Source: an uncultured Arenicella sp.
GTDB lineage: Bacteria; Pseudomonadota; Gammaproteobacteria; Arenicellales; Arenicellaceae
Direction: 5' to 3'
Length of the DNA: 64,000 nucleotides
Assembly (NCBI GenBank): GCA_947499305.1
Contig: CANMNN010000011.1
Location: 48,750 to 112,749 of the forward strand
The position numbers were made by a program, and so were the translations under genes. The notes under the pieces are model-generated. The model was given only the letters and a program-made list of their open reading frames with translations. It made no database searches and was not told the DNA's origin. Shown here piece by piece: positions 17,595 through 26,930 of this stretch (the stretch's first letter is position 1; each line of letters starts with the position of its first letter).

Positions 17595-18767
17595 ATGACA
17601 ACATATTCAATGGAACACCCCGAAAAGGGTTTGATTCAATACACTGATAAGAAACGCTGGCTGTGGTTTGGTGCAATTGCTTGGTCATTGCTTCCAATGG
17701 CGGTTATGGGCTTGTTCTTGATTAGCAATAACCCTTGGACCTTGGTTCTTCCTCTTTTCTTGGGTTTTATTGCGGTGCCGATACTTGACTATTTATTCGG
17801 CACCGATACGAGCAACCCGCCGGAAGAACTGGTTCCTCAGTTAGAAGCTGACCCTTTTTATCGGCGCTTACTAATAGCGGCGGTACCAGTCCACTTTATT
17901 GTTGTCATTATGGGAGCCTGGGTAGCGGGCACACAGGAATTAAGCGTTGGATTTTTTGTGTTCTTCGCGTTAATGCTTGGTCAATATAGCGGCATGAGCA
18001 TCAATACCGCACATGAGATCGGCCATAAAAATTCTAAATTAGAACGCTTTCTGTCACGAATCGTGTTGGCCGTGACAGGATATGGACATTTTTGTATTGA
18101 GCACAATCTCGGCCACCACCGTGATGTGTCTACGCCAGAAGACCCTGCGAGTTCAAGAATGGGCGAGTCAATTTATCGGTTTATGTTGCGTGAACTTCCA
18201 GGTGCCGCCAAACGAGGTTGGGCTGCTGAGGCTAAGCGATTGAATAAACGAGGTAAATCTTTCTGGAGCACTGATAATCATATTTTACAGTCGTACACGA
18301 TGACCTTTGTATTTCAGGGTACCTTAGTATTGCTCTTCGGTTGGGCGTTGCTGCCGTTTCTGCTAATTCACAATTTTGCTGCATGGTTTCAATTAACGAG
18401 TGCAAACTACATCGAGCACTATGGCTTGTTGCGTGAGAAAAAACCGAACGGCCGCTACGAGCGTTGTCAGCCGCATCACTCTTGGAACGCCAATCATATA
18501 TTCAGCAACATTATGCTGTTTCAATTGGAGCGCCACTCTGACCACCATGCTAATCCGGCGCGAAGCTACCAGAGCTTGAGAAGTTTTGAAAAACTACCAG
18601 AATTACCGAGTGGCTACTTTGGTATGTATGCCTTGGCTTACTTCCCTAGTCTTTGGTTCAAGGTTATGGACAAACGCGTGATGGCGATCCCACATATCAA
18701 TGGTGATTTGAGCAAGGTCAATATCGACCCTAGGAAACGTGAAAAGCTCATCGCAAAGTGGGGTTAG
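17595..18767 (+). CDS. alkB: Alkane 1-monooxygenase (AlkB-type non-haem di-iron hydroxylase)
   Basis: 390 residues, about six membrane helices. All AlkB histidine boxes are present: N-T-A-H-E-I-G-H-K (His140-His144), E-H-N-L-G-H-H-R-D-V (His170-His175) and L-E-R-H-S-D-H-H-A-N-P (His314-His318), plus the signature N-Y-I-E-H-Y-G-L-L-R (271-280). The enzyme hydroxylates terminal methyl groups of medium-chain alkanes in the inner membrane, with electrons from rubredoxin. ATG 17595 is chosen because AGGAG lies 6 bases upstream; ATG 17574 is in frame but lacks one. No rubredoxin gene is adjacent; a reductase of the right family lies at 33120-34331. Confidence 0.95.
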   Translation: MTTYSMEHPEKGLIQYTDKKRWLWFGAIAWSLLPMAVMGLFLISNNPWTLVLPLFLGFIAVPILDYLFGTDTSNPPEELVPQLEADPFYRRLLIAAVPVHFIVVIMGAWVAGTQELSVGFFVFFALMLGQYSGMSINTAHEIGHKNSKLERFLSRIVLAVTGYGHFCIEHNLGHHRDVSTPEDPASSRMGESIYRFMLRELPGAAKRGWAAEAKRLNKRGKSFWSTDNHILQSYTMTFVFQGTLVLLFGWALLPFLLIHNFAAWFQLTSANYIEHYGLLREKKPNGRYERCQPHHSWNANHIFSNIMLFQLERHSDHHANPARSYQSLRSFEKLPELPSGYFGMYALAYFPSLWFKVMDKRVMAIPHINGDLSKVNIDPRKREKLIAKWG

Positions 18768-18816
18768 CATCAGTCTAAATCTGATGTAAGTAAGATGACT
18801 TCGCTAGTACCTATAT

Positions 18817-19773
18817 TTAGGGTTTCGCGAGCGAAAGTGCCAAGGTGGCGGCAGCGAGGTCTTCGAGTGCTGTTCCAGTGGACTTGAAAATCGTGATTTC
18901 TTGGGAATTTTGGCGCCCGGAATGTCTATTACGACATAGATCGAACAGGTCGGCGATAATGTGATTTTTGCTGATCTGACCGTCTTTTATCGCTTGAATG
19001 TAATCTCCACCTTCCGTTTTGACGCCGTCCATTGTGTCGGCAAACAATGAGCCTTGTTTGATTAACGCGCTGTCTGATTCGCGCATGTCGGGTGTGAACG
19101 CGCCGACTAGATCGATGTGCGTACCCGGCGCTACAAAATCACAATGAATAAGCGGCGTTTTTGATAGCGTTGCGCAACTGATAATATCCACTTCTCGGCT
19201 TGCCTGTACTAGGCTGGAAACTGCTTCTATCGTCACGTAGGGGATCGATAGGCTGGCAACCAAAGCCTCTGCTTTTCTCAGGTCTCGTGCCCAAACTTTG
19301 ACGGATTCTATCGGACGAATATCGCAGTGAGCCTCAATTAGGTGAGGCGCAAGACTGCCCGCACCAACCATTAACAGACTAGCCGAATGCTCACGCGACA
19401 AATAGCTCGACGCCAGTGCCGAGGCAGCAGCAGTACGTCTATTCGTTAATTCCGCACCATCAATGACCGCCAGCAGTTCACCAGAGAGTGCCGAGTAGAG
19501 TTGATAGCTCGCAGCAACGGCTGGTTTTTCACGGAGGTGGTTATCAGGAATAACCAGCACCGTTTTAATACCGAGAAATTGCCCACTTCGCCATGCTGGC
19601 ATTATCAATAGGCTTGCATCACTTTCATCAATATTTTCAATAGCATGATGGTGCCTAAAAGGGGTGTTAATTTGTGGTGCGGAAACACCTTCTTGAAACG
19701 CTTCTCTTAGTGTCTCGACTAGAGCTCTTCGAGGTAGTGCGTTGGCCGTTTGTTTTGCATCTAAAACCTGCAC
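18817..19773 (-). CDS. Ornithine cyclodeaminase / mu-crystallin family protein
   Basis: 318 residues. Family marks: L-L-I-M-P-A-W near the N-terminus, G-I-K-T-V-L-V-I-P-D-N, the L-T-N-R-R-T-A-A-A-S-A-L-A-S segment, the NAD(P) loop M-V-G-A-G-S-L-A-P and the I-D-L-V-G-A-F-T-P-D-M-R-E-S strand. Members are ornithine cyclodeaminases or reductases of cyclic ketimines such as pyrroline-2-carboxylate. GTG 19773 begins 3 bases after the symporter stop, so the two form one transcript, suggesting that the imported solute or a derivative is the substrate. Confidence 0.85.
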   Translation of the reverse strand: MQVLDAKQTANALPRRALVETLREAFQEGVSAPQINTPFRHHHAIENIDESDASLLIMPAWRSGQFLGIKTVLVIPDNHLREKPAVAASYQLYSALSGELLAVIDGAELTNRRTAAASALASSYLSREHSASLLMVGAGSLAPHLIEAHCDIRPIESVKVWARDLRKAEALVASLSIPYVTIEAVSSLVQASREVDIISCATLSKTPLIHCDFVAPGTHIDLVGAFTPDMRESDSALIKQGSLFADTMDGVKTEGGDYIQAIKDGQISKNHIIADLFDLCRNRHSGRQNSQEITIFKSTGTALEDLAAATLALSLAKP

Positions 19774-19776
19774 GGT

Positions 19777-21135
19777 CTAACTGGGTGAAAATGGAAAGTA
19801 CTTTTCTTGGATACCGGCGATCAGAATGATAGCGATCATTAAAGGCGCGAAGTAACGGATCATTATCAATAGAAAATTACCTAGGCCTCTATCTGAATCA
19901 CTAAGCTCAGCGCTTATGATTGCTTTATCCAAACGCCAACCAACGAATAGCACAACAAAAAGAGCCGAAAGTGGCAGTAATATTGGTGCTGTTAAACCAC
20001 CATCCAAAAAGTCTAAGAATTCCATGCTATAGAGGCTGCCAAAGCCAACTACGATCATCACAATACCCACTGAAATAGCAGCCTTTGCTTTGCTTGTCTT
20101 AAAGTGTTCAGCTGCGTGCGCAACCGATGGTTCTAAGAGAGCTACGCCTGTTGTTAGGGCTGAGAAAAATGCCATGCAGAAAAATGCCGCGCCAACTAAG
20201 TTACCACCAGGCGTTTCAATTAATGCGGTCGGAAGAGTTTGGAAAAATAAGGCCGCGCCTGCGCTAAAATCCAGACCGTATTTAAAGACAATTGGAAAAA
20301 TGGCTAAACCTGCAATTAGTGCGACAGCCGTATCGGCTAAACCAATAATTACGGCTGACTGAGGGATGCTAATATTTTGGGGCAAGTAACTACCGTAGGC
20401 AATCATCATTGCCATACCTAAGCCAATAGAGAAGAACGCTTGGCTTAAGGCCCGAACCGCTACATTACCGTCAATTTTTGAGAATTCAGGAGCAAACAGA
20501 AAACTCAGTGCTTGAGAGGTGCCGCCAGATTCCCATGAAGAGAAAATACTATAGCAACTGAGTAGCAGAAGCAGTACGAAGAATGCTGGCATTAGCACTT
20601 TAGACGCAAGCTCAATCCCTTTGTTAACTCCGCGGGCAACCAGCCAGATGACCAGAATCGAGAAGACTAAGAACCATGGCATCAAGTCTAGAGGGCTGCT
20701 GGTAAGCGTTGAGAATTGTTCAGCGATTTGCAATGGCGTTTGGCCGTCAAACGCACCGGTCAAAAAACGCGGGATATAGGCCATTACCCAAGCAGCAACT
20801 ACAGCGTAAAAACTCACGATTAAGAAAGCGGCGAGCATGCCGGCCCATGCTCCAATAGTCCAAACGCGAGAGCTGCGGCTACGATCGCTTAGGTCTGACA
20901 TGCTATTGACCGCACTGGATGCATTGCCTGCACGGCCGATTAGAAACTCGGCCATAATTGTCGGAATGCCAATAAACACCACGCAGGCTAAGTAGACGAT
21001 AATAAACGCGCCACCGCCGTTCGAACCCGCCTCAGCGGAAAATCTCCAGAGGTTTCCGAGCCCGACTGAGCAGCCGATTGCAGCAAGAGTAAATGCTAAA
21101 CGAGAGGACCACTGAGCGGTGTTTGAACTAGCCAT
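19777..21135 (-). CDS. Sodium-dependent transporter (NSS/SNF family)
   Basis: 452 residues, about 11-12 membrane helices. The first helix has the family pattern W-S-S-R-L-A-F-T-L-A-A-I-G-C-S-V-G-L-G-N-L-W-R-F with the Na+-site region, then G-G-G-A-F-I-I-V-Y and I-P-T-I-M-A-E-F-L-I-G-R. These proteins import amino acids or related compounds using the Na+ gradient, which suits a marine cell. It is first in an operon with the ornithine-cyclodeaminase-like gene. The substrate cannot be read from the sequence. Confidence 0.9.
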   Translation of the reverse strand: MASSNTAQWSSRLAFTLAAIGCSVGLGNLWRFSAEAGSNGGGAFIIVYLACVVFIGIPTIMAEFLIGRAGNASSAVNSMSDLSDRSRSSRVWTIGAWAGMLAAFLIVSFYAVVAAWVMAYIPRFLTGAFDGQTPLQIAEQFSTLTSSPLDLMPWFLVFSILVIWLVARGVNKGIELASKVLMPAFFVLLLLLSCYSIFSSWESGGTSQALSFLFAPEFSKIDGNVAVRALSQAFFSIGLGMAMMIAYGSYLPQNISIPQSAVIIGLADTAVALIAGLAIFPIVFKYGLDFSAGAALFFQTLPTALIETPGGNLVGAAFFCMAFFSALTTGVALLEPSVAHAAEHFKTSKAKAAISVGIVMIVVGFGSLYSMEFLDFLDGGLTAPILLPLSALFVVLFVGWRLDKAIISAELSDSDRGLGNFLLIMIRYFAPLMIAIILIAGIQEKYFPFSPS

Positions 21136-21282
21136 GTCGATTCTACTTATTGTTATGAGTTGAAATAGTCTAATCTTTTAATGCATGATGTTGCAAAATT
21201 TAAATCATCAACACCTTTAAATCATGAACATCTAAGGATAGATAACTTAGATCAATGAAACCTAATCCATGAATATACGGCT

Positions 21283-21759
21283 ATGAGCGAAAACTGCATT
21301 CATAAACAACCTAGCGCAAGCATGTGCTATATCTGTGGCAGAGATAATCCTGCTGGCTTGGGTATGAGCTTTTATGAGGATGGTGCCGGCATGGTTAAGA
21401 GTGTGGTTACCCCCGCTGAACACTTTCAGGGTTATCCCGGTGTGCTACACGGAGGTGTCGCTGCGGCGATCTTGGATGAGGTTGTCGGTCGCTCAGTGAT
21501 GTCCGGAGATCACCATCGATTTATGATGACAGTGAATATGACCGTTCAATATCGCCACCCTGTGCCAATTGGTGAAGAGTTAACGGCAATTGGAAGAGTG
21601 GTCAAATTGAAGGGACGTATTGGCAAGGCTGAAGGCCAGATTGTGTTACCCGATGGAACCATTGCATGTGAAGCACAATTAACTCTCGCCAATATGCCCT
21701 CTGAAATTGCCAGTGAATCAAGACTAGCGGCACTCGACTGGCGTATTGACCCTGACTAG
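21283..21759 (+). CDS. PaaI-type hotdog thioesterase
   Basis: 158 residues. A small Cys-containing N-terminal stretch (C-Y-I-C-G-R-D-N-P-A-G-L-G) is followed by the hotdog domain: G-Y-P-G-V-L-H-G-G-V-A-A-A-I-L-D-E, the PaaI/YigI signature helix with its catalytic-region Asp/Glu, then V-Q-Y-R-H-P-V-P. It hydrolyses an acyl-CoA of unknown identity. The start at ATG 21283 is the only good candidate. The stop overlaps the stop of the convergent Bcr/CflA gene within the palindrome CTAG. Confidence 0.82.
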   Translation: MSENCIHKQPSASMCYICGRDNPAGLGMSFYEDGAGMVKSVVTPAEHFQGYPGVLHGGVAAAILDEVVGRSVMSGDHHRFMMTVNMTVQYRHPVPIGEELTAIGRVVKLKGRIGKAEGQIVLPDGTIACEAQLTLANMPSEIASESRLAALDWRIDPD

Positions 21760-22991
21760 CTGCCTAAGGATTCGGCTTTTGTTGAAGGTTGTTCTTTTGC
21801 GCGAGCCGACAGTAATAACAGTCTCGCAATGATCGATGAGCACAACATTACTGCAAAAATCGGTAACAGTTTGCCATCAGACAGCAATGCCGCTATACCT
21901 CCAATGACGGAGCCGAAAGCAAACATCACGGTTGAGTTAAGTGACGATGCTGAGCCAATATTCTTCGAAAACAAGCTGATAAAGTGTCCTCCCGCTGCAG
22001 GGGAGGTCGCCCCAGCACAAGCCATTAGCATTGAGATCCCAAGCATAACCTGCCAGAGCGGCGGTTCGGTAAATAGGCAAAGTAACACCATCGCTGCGGC
22101 CGAAAGTAACTGCGCCAAATTTGCCCAATAGATTATCATTGGTAGCGCTACCGTAGACATTAGGCGGGCGGTCAATCTATTGCCAAGCATTAGCGCGAAC
22201 ACCATCAGACCAAAATAGATTGAGAATGCTAATTTTGATTGCTCAAAGTATTCAATCAAGATGAAGGCTGCGTTGGTAACATAACAAAACAGCACGCTGC
22301 CGCTAAAACCTGTAAAAAATGCGTATCTTAGCGCCACAAGATGGCCATTGGTGCGATTGCTGATCGCTGCCCAGTAGCCTGTAAATGCTTGCTTTATGCT
22401 AAACGATGGTGGACGGTCATCGAGTGTTTCGGGAATGCGAATGAGATAAATGGCTGCCATGATCGAGCTGGCAGTCGCCAAAGCAAAAAAGATCACACGC
22501 CAGCCATAAGTAGACAGAAGCGTGCCGACCGCGGGCGCAAACATTGGCGCTATCAATATAACTAAAACGATATTAGCAAACTTCTTGCCTACTTCATGCG
22601 GCTCAAATACATCTCTGACTTGGGCCATGCAAATGACCGACGCAAAGCCGCCGCCTATTGCTTGCAAAAGCCTGAACAACAGAACTTGATCAATGTTGTC
22701 TGAAAGCGCGATGGCTATTGAGGCTAAGGTAAATACCGTCAGTCCTATTAGCCCAACAGCTTTGCGGCCTAATTGATCTGACAAGGGCCCACCTAAAAAC
22801 TGCCCTAGTGCTAGACCCATCATGAAGGTGCTGACGGTTAAATTAGCGGTAGCCATATTGACTGAAAAATCGTCAGCGAGGTTCGGGAGCGTTGGTAAGT
22901 ATGTATCAATACCCATCGGCCCCAACGCGGCCAGGCTCGCAAGAAACACCAGAAAGAAGCGGCTGGATTTTAGTTGATCGTGACTATACAT
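21756..22991 (-). CDS. Bcr/CflA family drug-resistance MFS transporter
   Basis: 411 residues, twelve predicted helices. N-terminal M-G-I-D-T-Y-L-P-T-L-P after the first helix is characteristic of the Bcr/CflA (DHA1) group, as are G-Q-F-L-G-G-P-L-S-D-Q-L-G-R-K (loop 2-3) and the S-V-I-C-M-A-Q-V-R-D-V segment. Exports small drugs or metabolites by proton antiport; the real substrate is unknown. It is divergent from the LysR gene. Confidence 0.88.
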   Translation of the reverse strand: MYSHDQLKSSRFFLVFLASLAALGPMGIDTYLPTLPNLADDFSVNMATANLTVSTFMMGLALGQFLGGPLSDQLGRKAVGLIGLTVFTLASIAIALSDNIDQVLLFRLLQAIGGGFASVICMAQVRDVFEPHEVGKKFANIVLVILIAPMFAPAVGTLLSTYGWRVIFFALATASSIMAAIYLIRIPETLDDRPPSFSIKQAFTGYWAAISNRTNGHLVALRYAFFTGFSGSVLFCYVTNAAFILIEYFEQSKLAFSIYFGLMVFALMLGNRLTARLMSTVALPMIIYWANLAQLLSAAAMVLLCLFTEPPLWQVMLGISMLMACAGATSPAAGGHFISLFSKNIGSASSLNSTVMFAFGSVIGGIAALLSDGKLLPIFAVMLCSSIIARLLLLSARAKEQPSTKAESLGS

Positions 22992-23268
22992 CGGGTTTGG
23001 TACACGGGGTTAAGTTCATGCGGTTAGTAAAAATGACTCGATGCTGAGCCTTTGGGTACGAAGGTAGAGCGACCAATCTTGTTCCTGGTAAGGCTAACAT
23101 CGAAGGGGCTCAGCTTGATCAAAATGGCGAGCAGGTATGCTTTGCAATTGTTACACTGCCTAGCAAGCGTAAGTATAGCTTGGTTGTTGTTCAAAATTGT
23201 ATTTCAATTAATACTAGGCTCATTGCAAAACGGGCAATTTGAATTGAACCCATGAGTACCGAATATCT

Positions 23269-24159
23269 ATGAAAAAGCTACCTCCGCTGAATTGGTTACG
23301 GTCATTTGAAGCTTCTGCGCGACATTTGAATTTTACTCACGCCGCGAGCGAGCTGAGTCTTACTCAAGCTGCGATCAGTAAACAAATTCGAAACCTTGAA
23401 TATAGTCTCGGCACAGACCTCTTCATTCGCCTGCCCAGGGGTTTACAGCTCAGTGAGGATGGGGCGGCCTACCTTCCTGCAGTGAAGGAGTCTATCGCAA
23501 AGCTCACCGACGTAACTAATGAGCTTTTTGGCGGTGATCATGTCAAACTTTTGAATCTGCGCTGTAGTTTGGTGTTCTTCAATTGTTGCTTAGTACAACG
23601 CTTACCGGAGTTTCGAAGCGCGAATCCTGACATCGATTTCAGACTGAGTAGCGAGGTCTGGGTCAGTGACGGCGATATAGATTCGAATGTCGACATGGAA
23701 ATTCGTTATGGCTTTGGACAATGGCCAAACTTGGTCGCCGACAGGCTGAGCAACGATCGTTTAATCCCAGTATGTAGCCCTGACTTGCTACTAAACAGAC
23801 CAATTGAATGTCTAGAAGATTTAGTCAACCATGAGCTGCTACACGTACTTGGTTATAGCGACGGATGGTCTAATTGGTTGAGCGCCATGCCCAGTGGCTC
23901 AAAGGTGATCAACGCGAGCCAAGGCATGCAATTTGATACCTTGCTTTCAGCGTTTAGTGCGGCCGAAAACGGAATGGGTGTGGTTCTGGCGCGAACTTCC
24001 TTAGTTGAACACTACATTGAACAGGGCCGTTTGGTGGCGCCTCTCGAAGAGAGTTTAGCGGTAGAGGAAGCGTTTTACCTAGTGTATCGCGCAGGGAAAT
24101 GCGATGCGGGCGCCAATAAGGTTTTTAGGAATTGGCTAGTATCAAAGGCCGCTTCATAA
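23269..24159 (+). CDS. LysR family transcriptional regulator (GcvA-like)
   Basis: 296 residues. N-terminal winged H-T-H: P-P-L-N-W-L-R-S-F-E-A-S-A-R-H-L-N-F-T-H-A-A-S-E-L and L-T-Q-A-A-I-S-K-Q-I-R-N-L-E, which is the GcvA subgroup pattern. The C-terminal part is a periplasmic-binding-like effector domain. It is 136 bases before, and in the same direction as, the aldehyde dehydrogenase-dmdA run, so it is the best candidate local regulator. GcvA controls glycine cleavage, whose T-protein is a homologue of DmdA. The link is inference. Confidence 0.85.
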   Translation: MKKLPPLNWLRSFEASARHLNFTHAASELSLTQAAISKQIRNLEYSLGTDLFIRLPRGLQLSEDGAAYLPAVKESIAKLTDVTNELFGGDHVKLLNLRCSLVFFNCCLVQRLPEFRSANPDIDFRLSSEVWVSDGDIDSNVDMEIRYGFGQWPNLVADRLSNDRLIPVCSPDLLLNRPIECLEDLVNHELLHVLGYSDGWSNWLSAMPSGSKVINASQGMQFDTLLSAFSAAENGMGVVLARTSLVEHYIEQGRLVAPLEESLAVEEAFYLVYRAGKCDAGANKVFRNWLVSKAAS

Positions 24160-24295
24160 ACTGATTCAGTCTCAGCCAAAACCAAATTAGGGTCTTAGAC
24201 CTTATTTTAATCGTAGCTCTTGATGTGATTTTTGTTTGTATCGTCACATGCATTGACTTATTTTTGAGGTCTACGAATTTAAGAATGGTTTCACC

Positions 24296-25717
24296 ATGTT
24301 TATCAACGGCGAATGGCTTAAAACTGGCCAAACATTTAGCGTAAAAAATCCTGCAACTGGCGAGCACATTAGTGACGTAGTTGATGGCGGGCAAGCGCAT
24401 GCGTCGGCGGCAATCGATGCCGCTGCAGATGCAATTGGTGCATGGTCTTCAGCAACAGCGTATGCCCGCGCAGATATTTTGCTTAACGCTTATTCGTTAA
24501 TGATCGAGCGTAAGCAGAGTTTGGCAGAGCTAATGACCCGTGAACAAGGCAAGCCGCTCAAAGCGGCGCTAAATGAAGTTCAATATGCCGCTGATTTCTT
24601 ACGTTGGTTTGCTGAAGAAGGTAAGCGTGTCTATGGCGAGACTATTCCTTCTGCGCGCGCAGACCAGCGATTTATGGTGCGCTATCAAGGTATCGGCGTT
24701 GTCGCAGCGATTACGCCTTGGAATTATCCAATATCAATGCTCACCCGCAAAATAGCGCCGGCGCTTGCAGCTGGATGCACTATTGTATTGAAGCCTGCGG
24801 AGGCAACGCCTCTTTGTGCAATTGCCGTGTTTGAAATACTTATGGAAGCGGGTTTGCCCAAGGGTGTAGCGAACTTAGTGACTGCCAGCGATCCACGGCC
24901 GATTGGCGAAGAGTTTTGCACAAATCCAACCGTTAAAAAACTTACTTTTACTGGCTCGACAGCGGTAGGTAAATATTTAGCGCAGGCCGCCGCAGCCCAG
25001 TTGAAAAGAGTGTCGATGGAGCTAGGCGGCCATGCGCCCTTTATTGTGTTTGACGATGCTGACCCCGAACATGCCGCTAAAGGTGCTTCGCTGGTTAAAT
25101 TTTTAAATACTGGCCAAGCATGTATAAGCCCGAATAGGATTTTTGTTCAACGTGATCTTGTTGACACGTTTATCCGCACCTTCACGGCCCGAGTTGAAAA
25201 AATGAACGTCGGCAATGGAGCTGAATCGGGCGTGACGATAGGCCCGTTGGTCAATGCCGAAGCCGTCCAGAAGGTTGCTGTTCAAGTTGAGGATGCGCTC
25301 GCTAAAGGTGCCGTTTTGCACTCCGGTGGTGAGCGTTTGGATCAGGGTGAGCTAGCCAAAGGGCATTTTTACGCTCCAACCTTAATCAGTGGTGTCACAC
25401 CAGAAATGTTGATTTATAGACAAGAAACCTTTGGCCCAGTAGCGGCCGTAATCGCCTTTGATGATTACGACGAAGTGATCAAAATGGCAAACGACACCAA
25501 TTACGGTTTGGCCGCTTATGTCTATACCCAAAACCTATCGCGTGCGATGCATGCCTTCGAAGACTTGAATTTCGGCATTATCGGCATCAACGACATCAAT
25601 CCTACCAGTGCGGCGGCACCTTTCGGTGGAATGAATGAAAGCGGGTTAGGGCGTGAGGGCGCGCGCGAAGGTTTGGCCGAGTATCTAGAAACTAAGTTAG
25701 GCGGCTTTTCAATCTAA
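24296..25717 (+). CDS. NAD(P)-dependent aldehyde dehydrogenase (succinate-semialdehyde dehydrogenase-like)
   Basis: 473 residues, full length for the family. Catalytic Cys276 in N-T-G-Q-A-C-I-S-P-N, general base Glu242 in M-E-L-G-G-H-A-P-F, Lys166 in V-L-K-P-A-E-A-T, and the cofactor loop F-T-G-S-T-A-V-G. The closest remembered group is GabD-type SSADH, with Ser-Pro-Asn after the Cys where many have Ala-Asn-Arg. It is 86 bases before dmdA. Acetaldehyde or malonate semialdehyde from DMSP-carbon breakdown would be sensible substrates, but this rests on position only. Confidence 0.85.
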   Translation: MFINGEWLKTGQTFSVKNPATGEHISDVVDGGQAHASAAIDAAADAIGAWSSATAYARADILLNAYSLMIERKQSLAELMTREQGKPLKAALNEVQYAADFLRWFAEEGKRVYGETIPSARADQRFMVRYQGIGVVAAITPWNYPISMLTRKIAPALAAGCTIVLKPAEATPLCAIAVFEILMEAGLPKGVANLVTASDPRPIGEEFCTNPTVKKLTFTGSTAVGKYLAQAAAAQLKRVSMELGGHAPFIVFDDADPEHAAKGASLVKFLNTGQACISPNRIFVQRDLVDTFIRTFTARVEKMNVGNGAESGVTIGPLVNAEAVQKVAVQVEDALAKGAVLHSGGERLDQGELAKGHFYAPTLISGVTPEMLIYRQETFGPVAAVIAFDDYDEVIKMANDTNYGLAAYVYTQNLSRAMHAFEDLNFGIIGINDINPTSAAAPFGGMNESGLGREGAREGLAEYLETKLGGFSI

Positions 25718-25803
25718 GTTAAACATTAAAGACGCCAAGGCCGAGTAGATTGTAATCGGTCATCAATAACTATTATTGAACCATTTATCTAAGGGGGGAT
25801 TCG

Positions 25804-26919
25804 ATGAACTCAAAAATGCTTGCTCATAATCGCCGAGTACGTACTACGCCATATTCTAATCGCGTTGAAGAGGCTGGGGCTCAGTACTATACGGTCTATA
25901 ACCACATGTTACTGCCGACCTTGTTTGAAACTCCTGAAAACGATTATTGGCATTTGTGCCAGCACGTTCAGGTGTGGGATGTGTCCGGCGAGCGGCAAGT
26001 TGAACTAAACGGGCCGGACGCCGCCAGATTAGCTCAGCTAATGACGCCGAGAGATCTGAGTAAGATAGACCTTCTACAAGGTAAGTACGCACCGATATGT
26101 AATTCTGCTGGTTTTCTATTGAATGACCCAATTGCCATTAAGCTTGCCGAAGACCGTTATTGGTTTTCTATCGCCGACAGTGACGTTAAGTTATTCGCGC
26201 AAGGTTTAGCTCAAGGTTATGGCTTAGATGTGACGGTATTCGAACCCGACGTGTCACCTCTTGCTGTTCAAGGCCCTAAGTCTGATGATTTAATGGCCAG
26301 AGTGTTCGGAGAGCGGGTTCGTGATATCCGATTCTTTCGCGGTGAAATGCTTGAGTTTCAAGGTGTCGAAATGTACGTTGCGCGGTCGGGCTGGAGCAAG
26401 CAAGGCGGCTTTGAAATTTATATGCCCGAGTGGTCTCTAGGTGAAGCGCTTTGGGATGAGTTGTTTGCCAATGGAGAAGATTTATGTGTGAGAGCCGGCT
26501 GTCCACAAGCCAACGAACGACTGGAATCTGGATTGTTATCCTACGGCAATGATATGGATGAATTCGATACGCCGTTCGAGTGTGGTTTGGATTCCTATAT
26601 CAATCTGAATGCTGATGTCGAAAGTTTGAGCCTGCCAGCACTTAGAGCGATGGCCGGTAAGCAAACTCGAAAACTAGTTGGTCTATCGTTTGATAGGTCG
26701 CCACACATGCCGCCCAGTCGCTTAGGTGGAAGTGATATCGAAGTCGACGGCGAAATAATTGGCGAAATTCGATCGCAGGCATGGTCATTTAGATATAACA
26801 AAAACCTCGCTATTGCTATGCTGCCAGTCTCGTACATTGAGAGCAACGACAGCATCACTATTGATGGGCAAACCAGTCGCTTTCATCCTATCCCTTTTGA
26901 CTTTGACAATATCGCTTAA
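25804..26919 (+). CDS. dmdA: Dimethylsulfoniopropionate demethylase DmdA (GcvT/aminomethyltransferase family)
   Basis: 371 residues. It belongs to the glycine-cleavage T-protein fold but carries the run of motifs I remember for DmdA rather than GcvT: R-V-R-T-T-P-Y-S-N-R-V-E, Y-N-H-M-L-L-P, H-V-Q-V-W-D-V-S-G-E-R-Q-V-E, L-M-T-P-R-D-L-S-K, S-I-A-D-S-D-V, R-S-G-W-S-K-Q-G-G, and E-S-G-L-L-S-Y-G-N-D-M. DmdA moves a methyl group from DMSP to tetrahydrofolate, giving methylmercaptopropionate. A strong Shine-Dalgarno (AAGGGGGGA) lies 4-5 bases before ATG 25804. Neighbours (metY, a dmdB-like ligase, a hydratase) fit the demethylation pathway. DmdA-like paralogues of other function exist, which is the main doubt. 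Confidence 0.85.
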   Translation: MNSKMLAHNRRVRTTPYSNRVEEAGAQYYTVYNHMLLPTLFETPENDYWHLCQHVQVWDVSGERQVELNGPDAARLAQLMTPRDLSKIDLLQGKYAPICNSAGFLLNDPIAIKLAEDRYWFSIADSDVKLFAQGLAQGYGLDVTVFEPDVSPLAVQGPKSDDLMARVFGERVRDIRFFRGEMLEFQGVEMYVARSGWSKQGGFEIYMPEWSLGEALWDELFANGEDLCVRAGCPQANERLESGLLSYGNDMDEFDTPFECGLDSYINLNADVESLSLPALRAMAGKQTRKLVGLSFDRSPHMPPSRLGGSDIEVDGEIIGEIRSQAWSFRYNKNLAIAMLPVSYIESNDSITIDGQTSRFHPIPFDFDNIA

Positions 26920-26930
26920 CGGAGCCTCGC

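Noticed and set aside
23052..23255. 67-codon frame between the Bcr/CflA and LysR genes
   Set aside because: Hydrophobic but without signal features, Shine-Dalgarno or family match; another frame of the same DNA looks equally coding-like.
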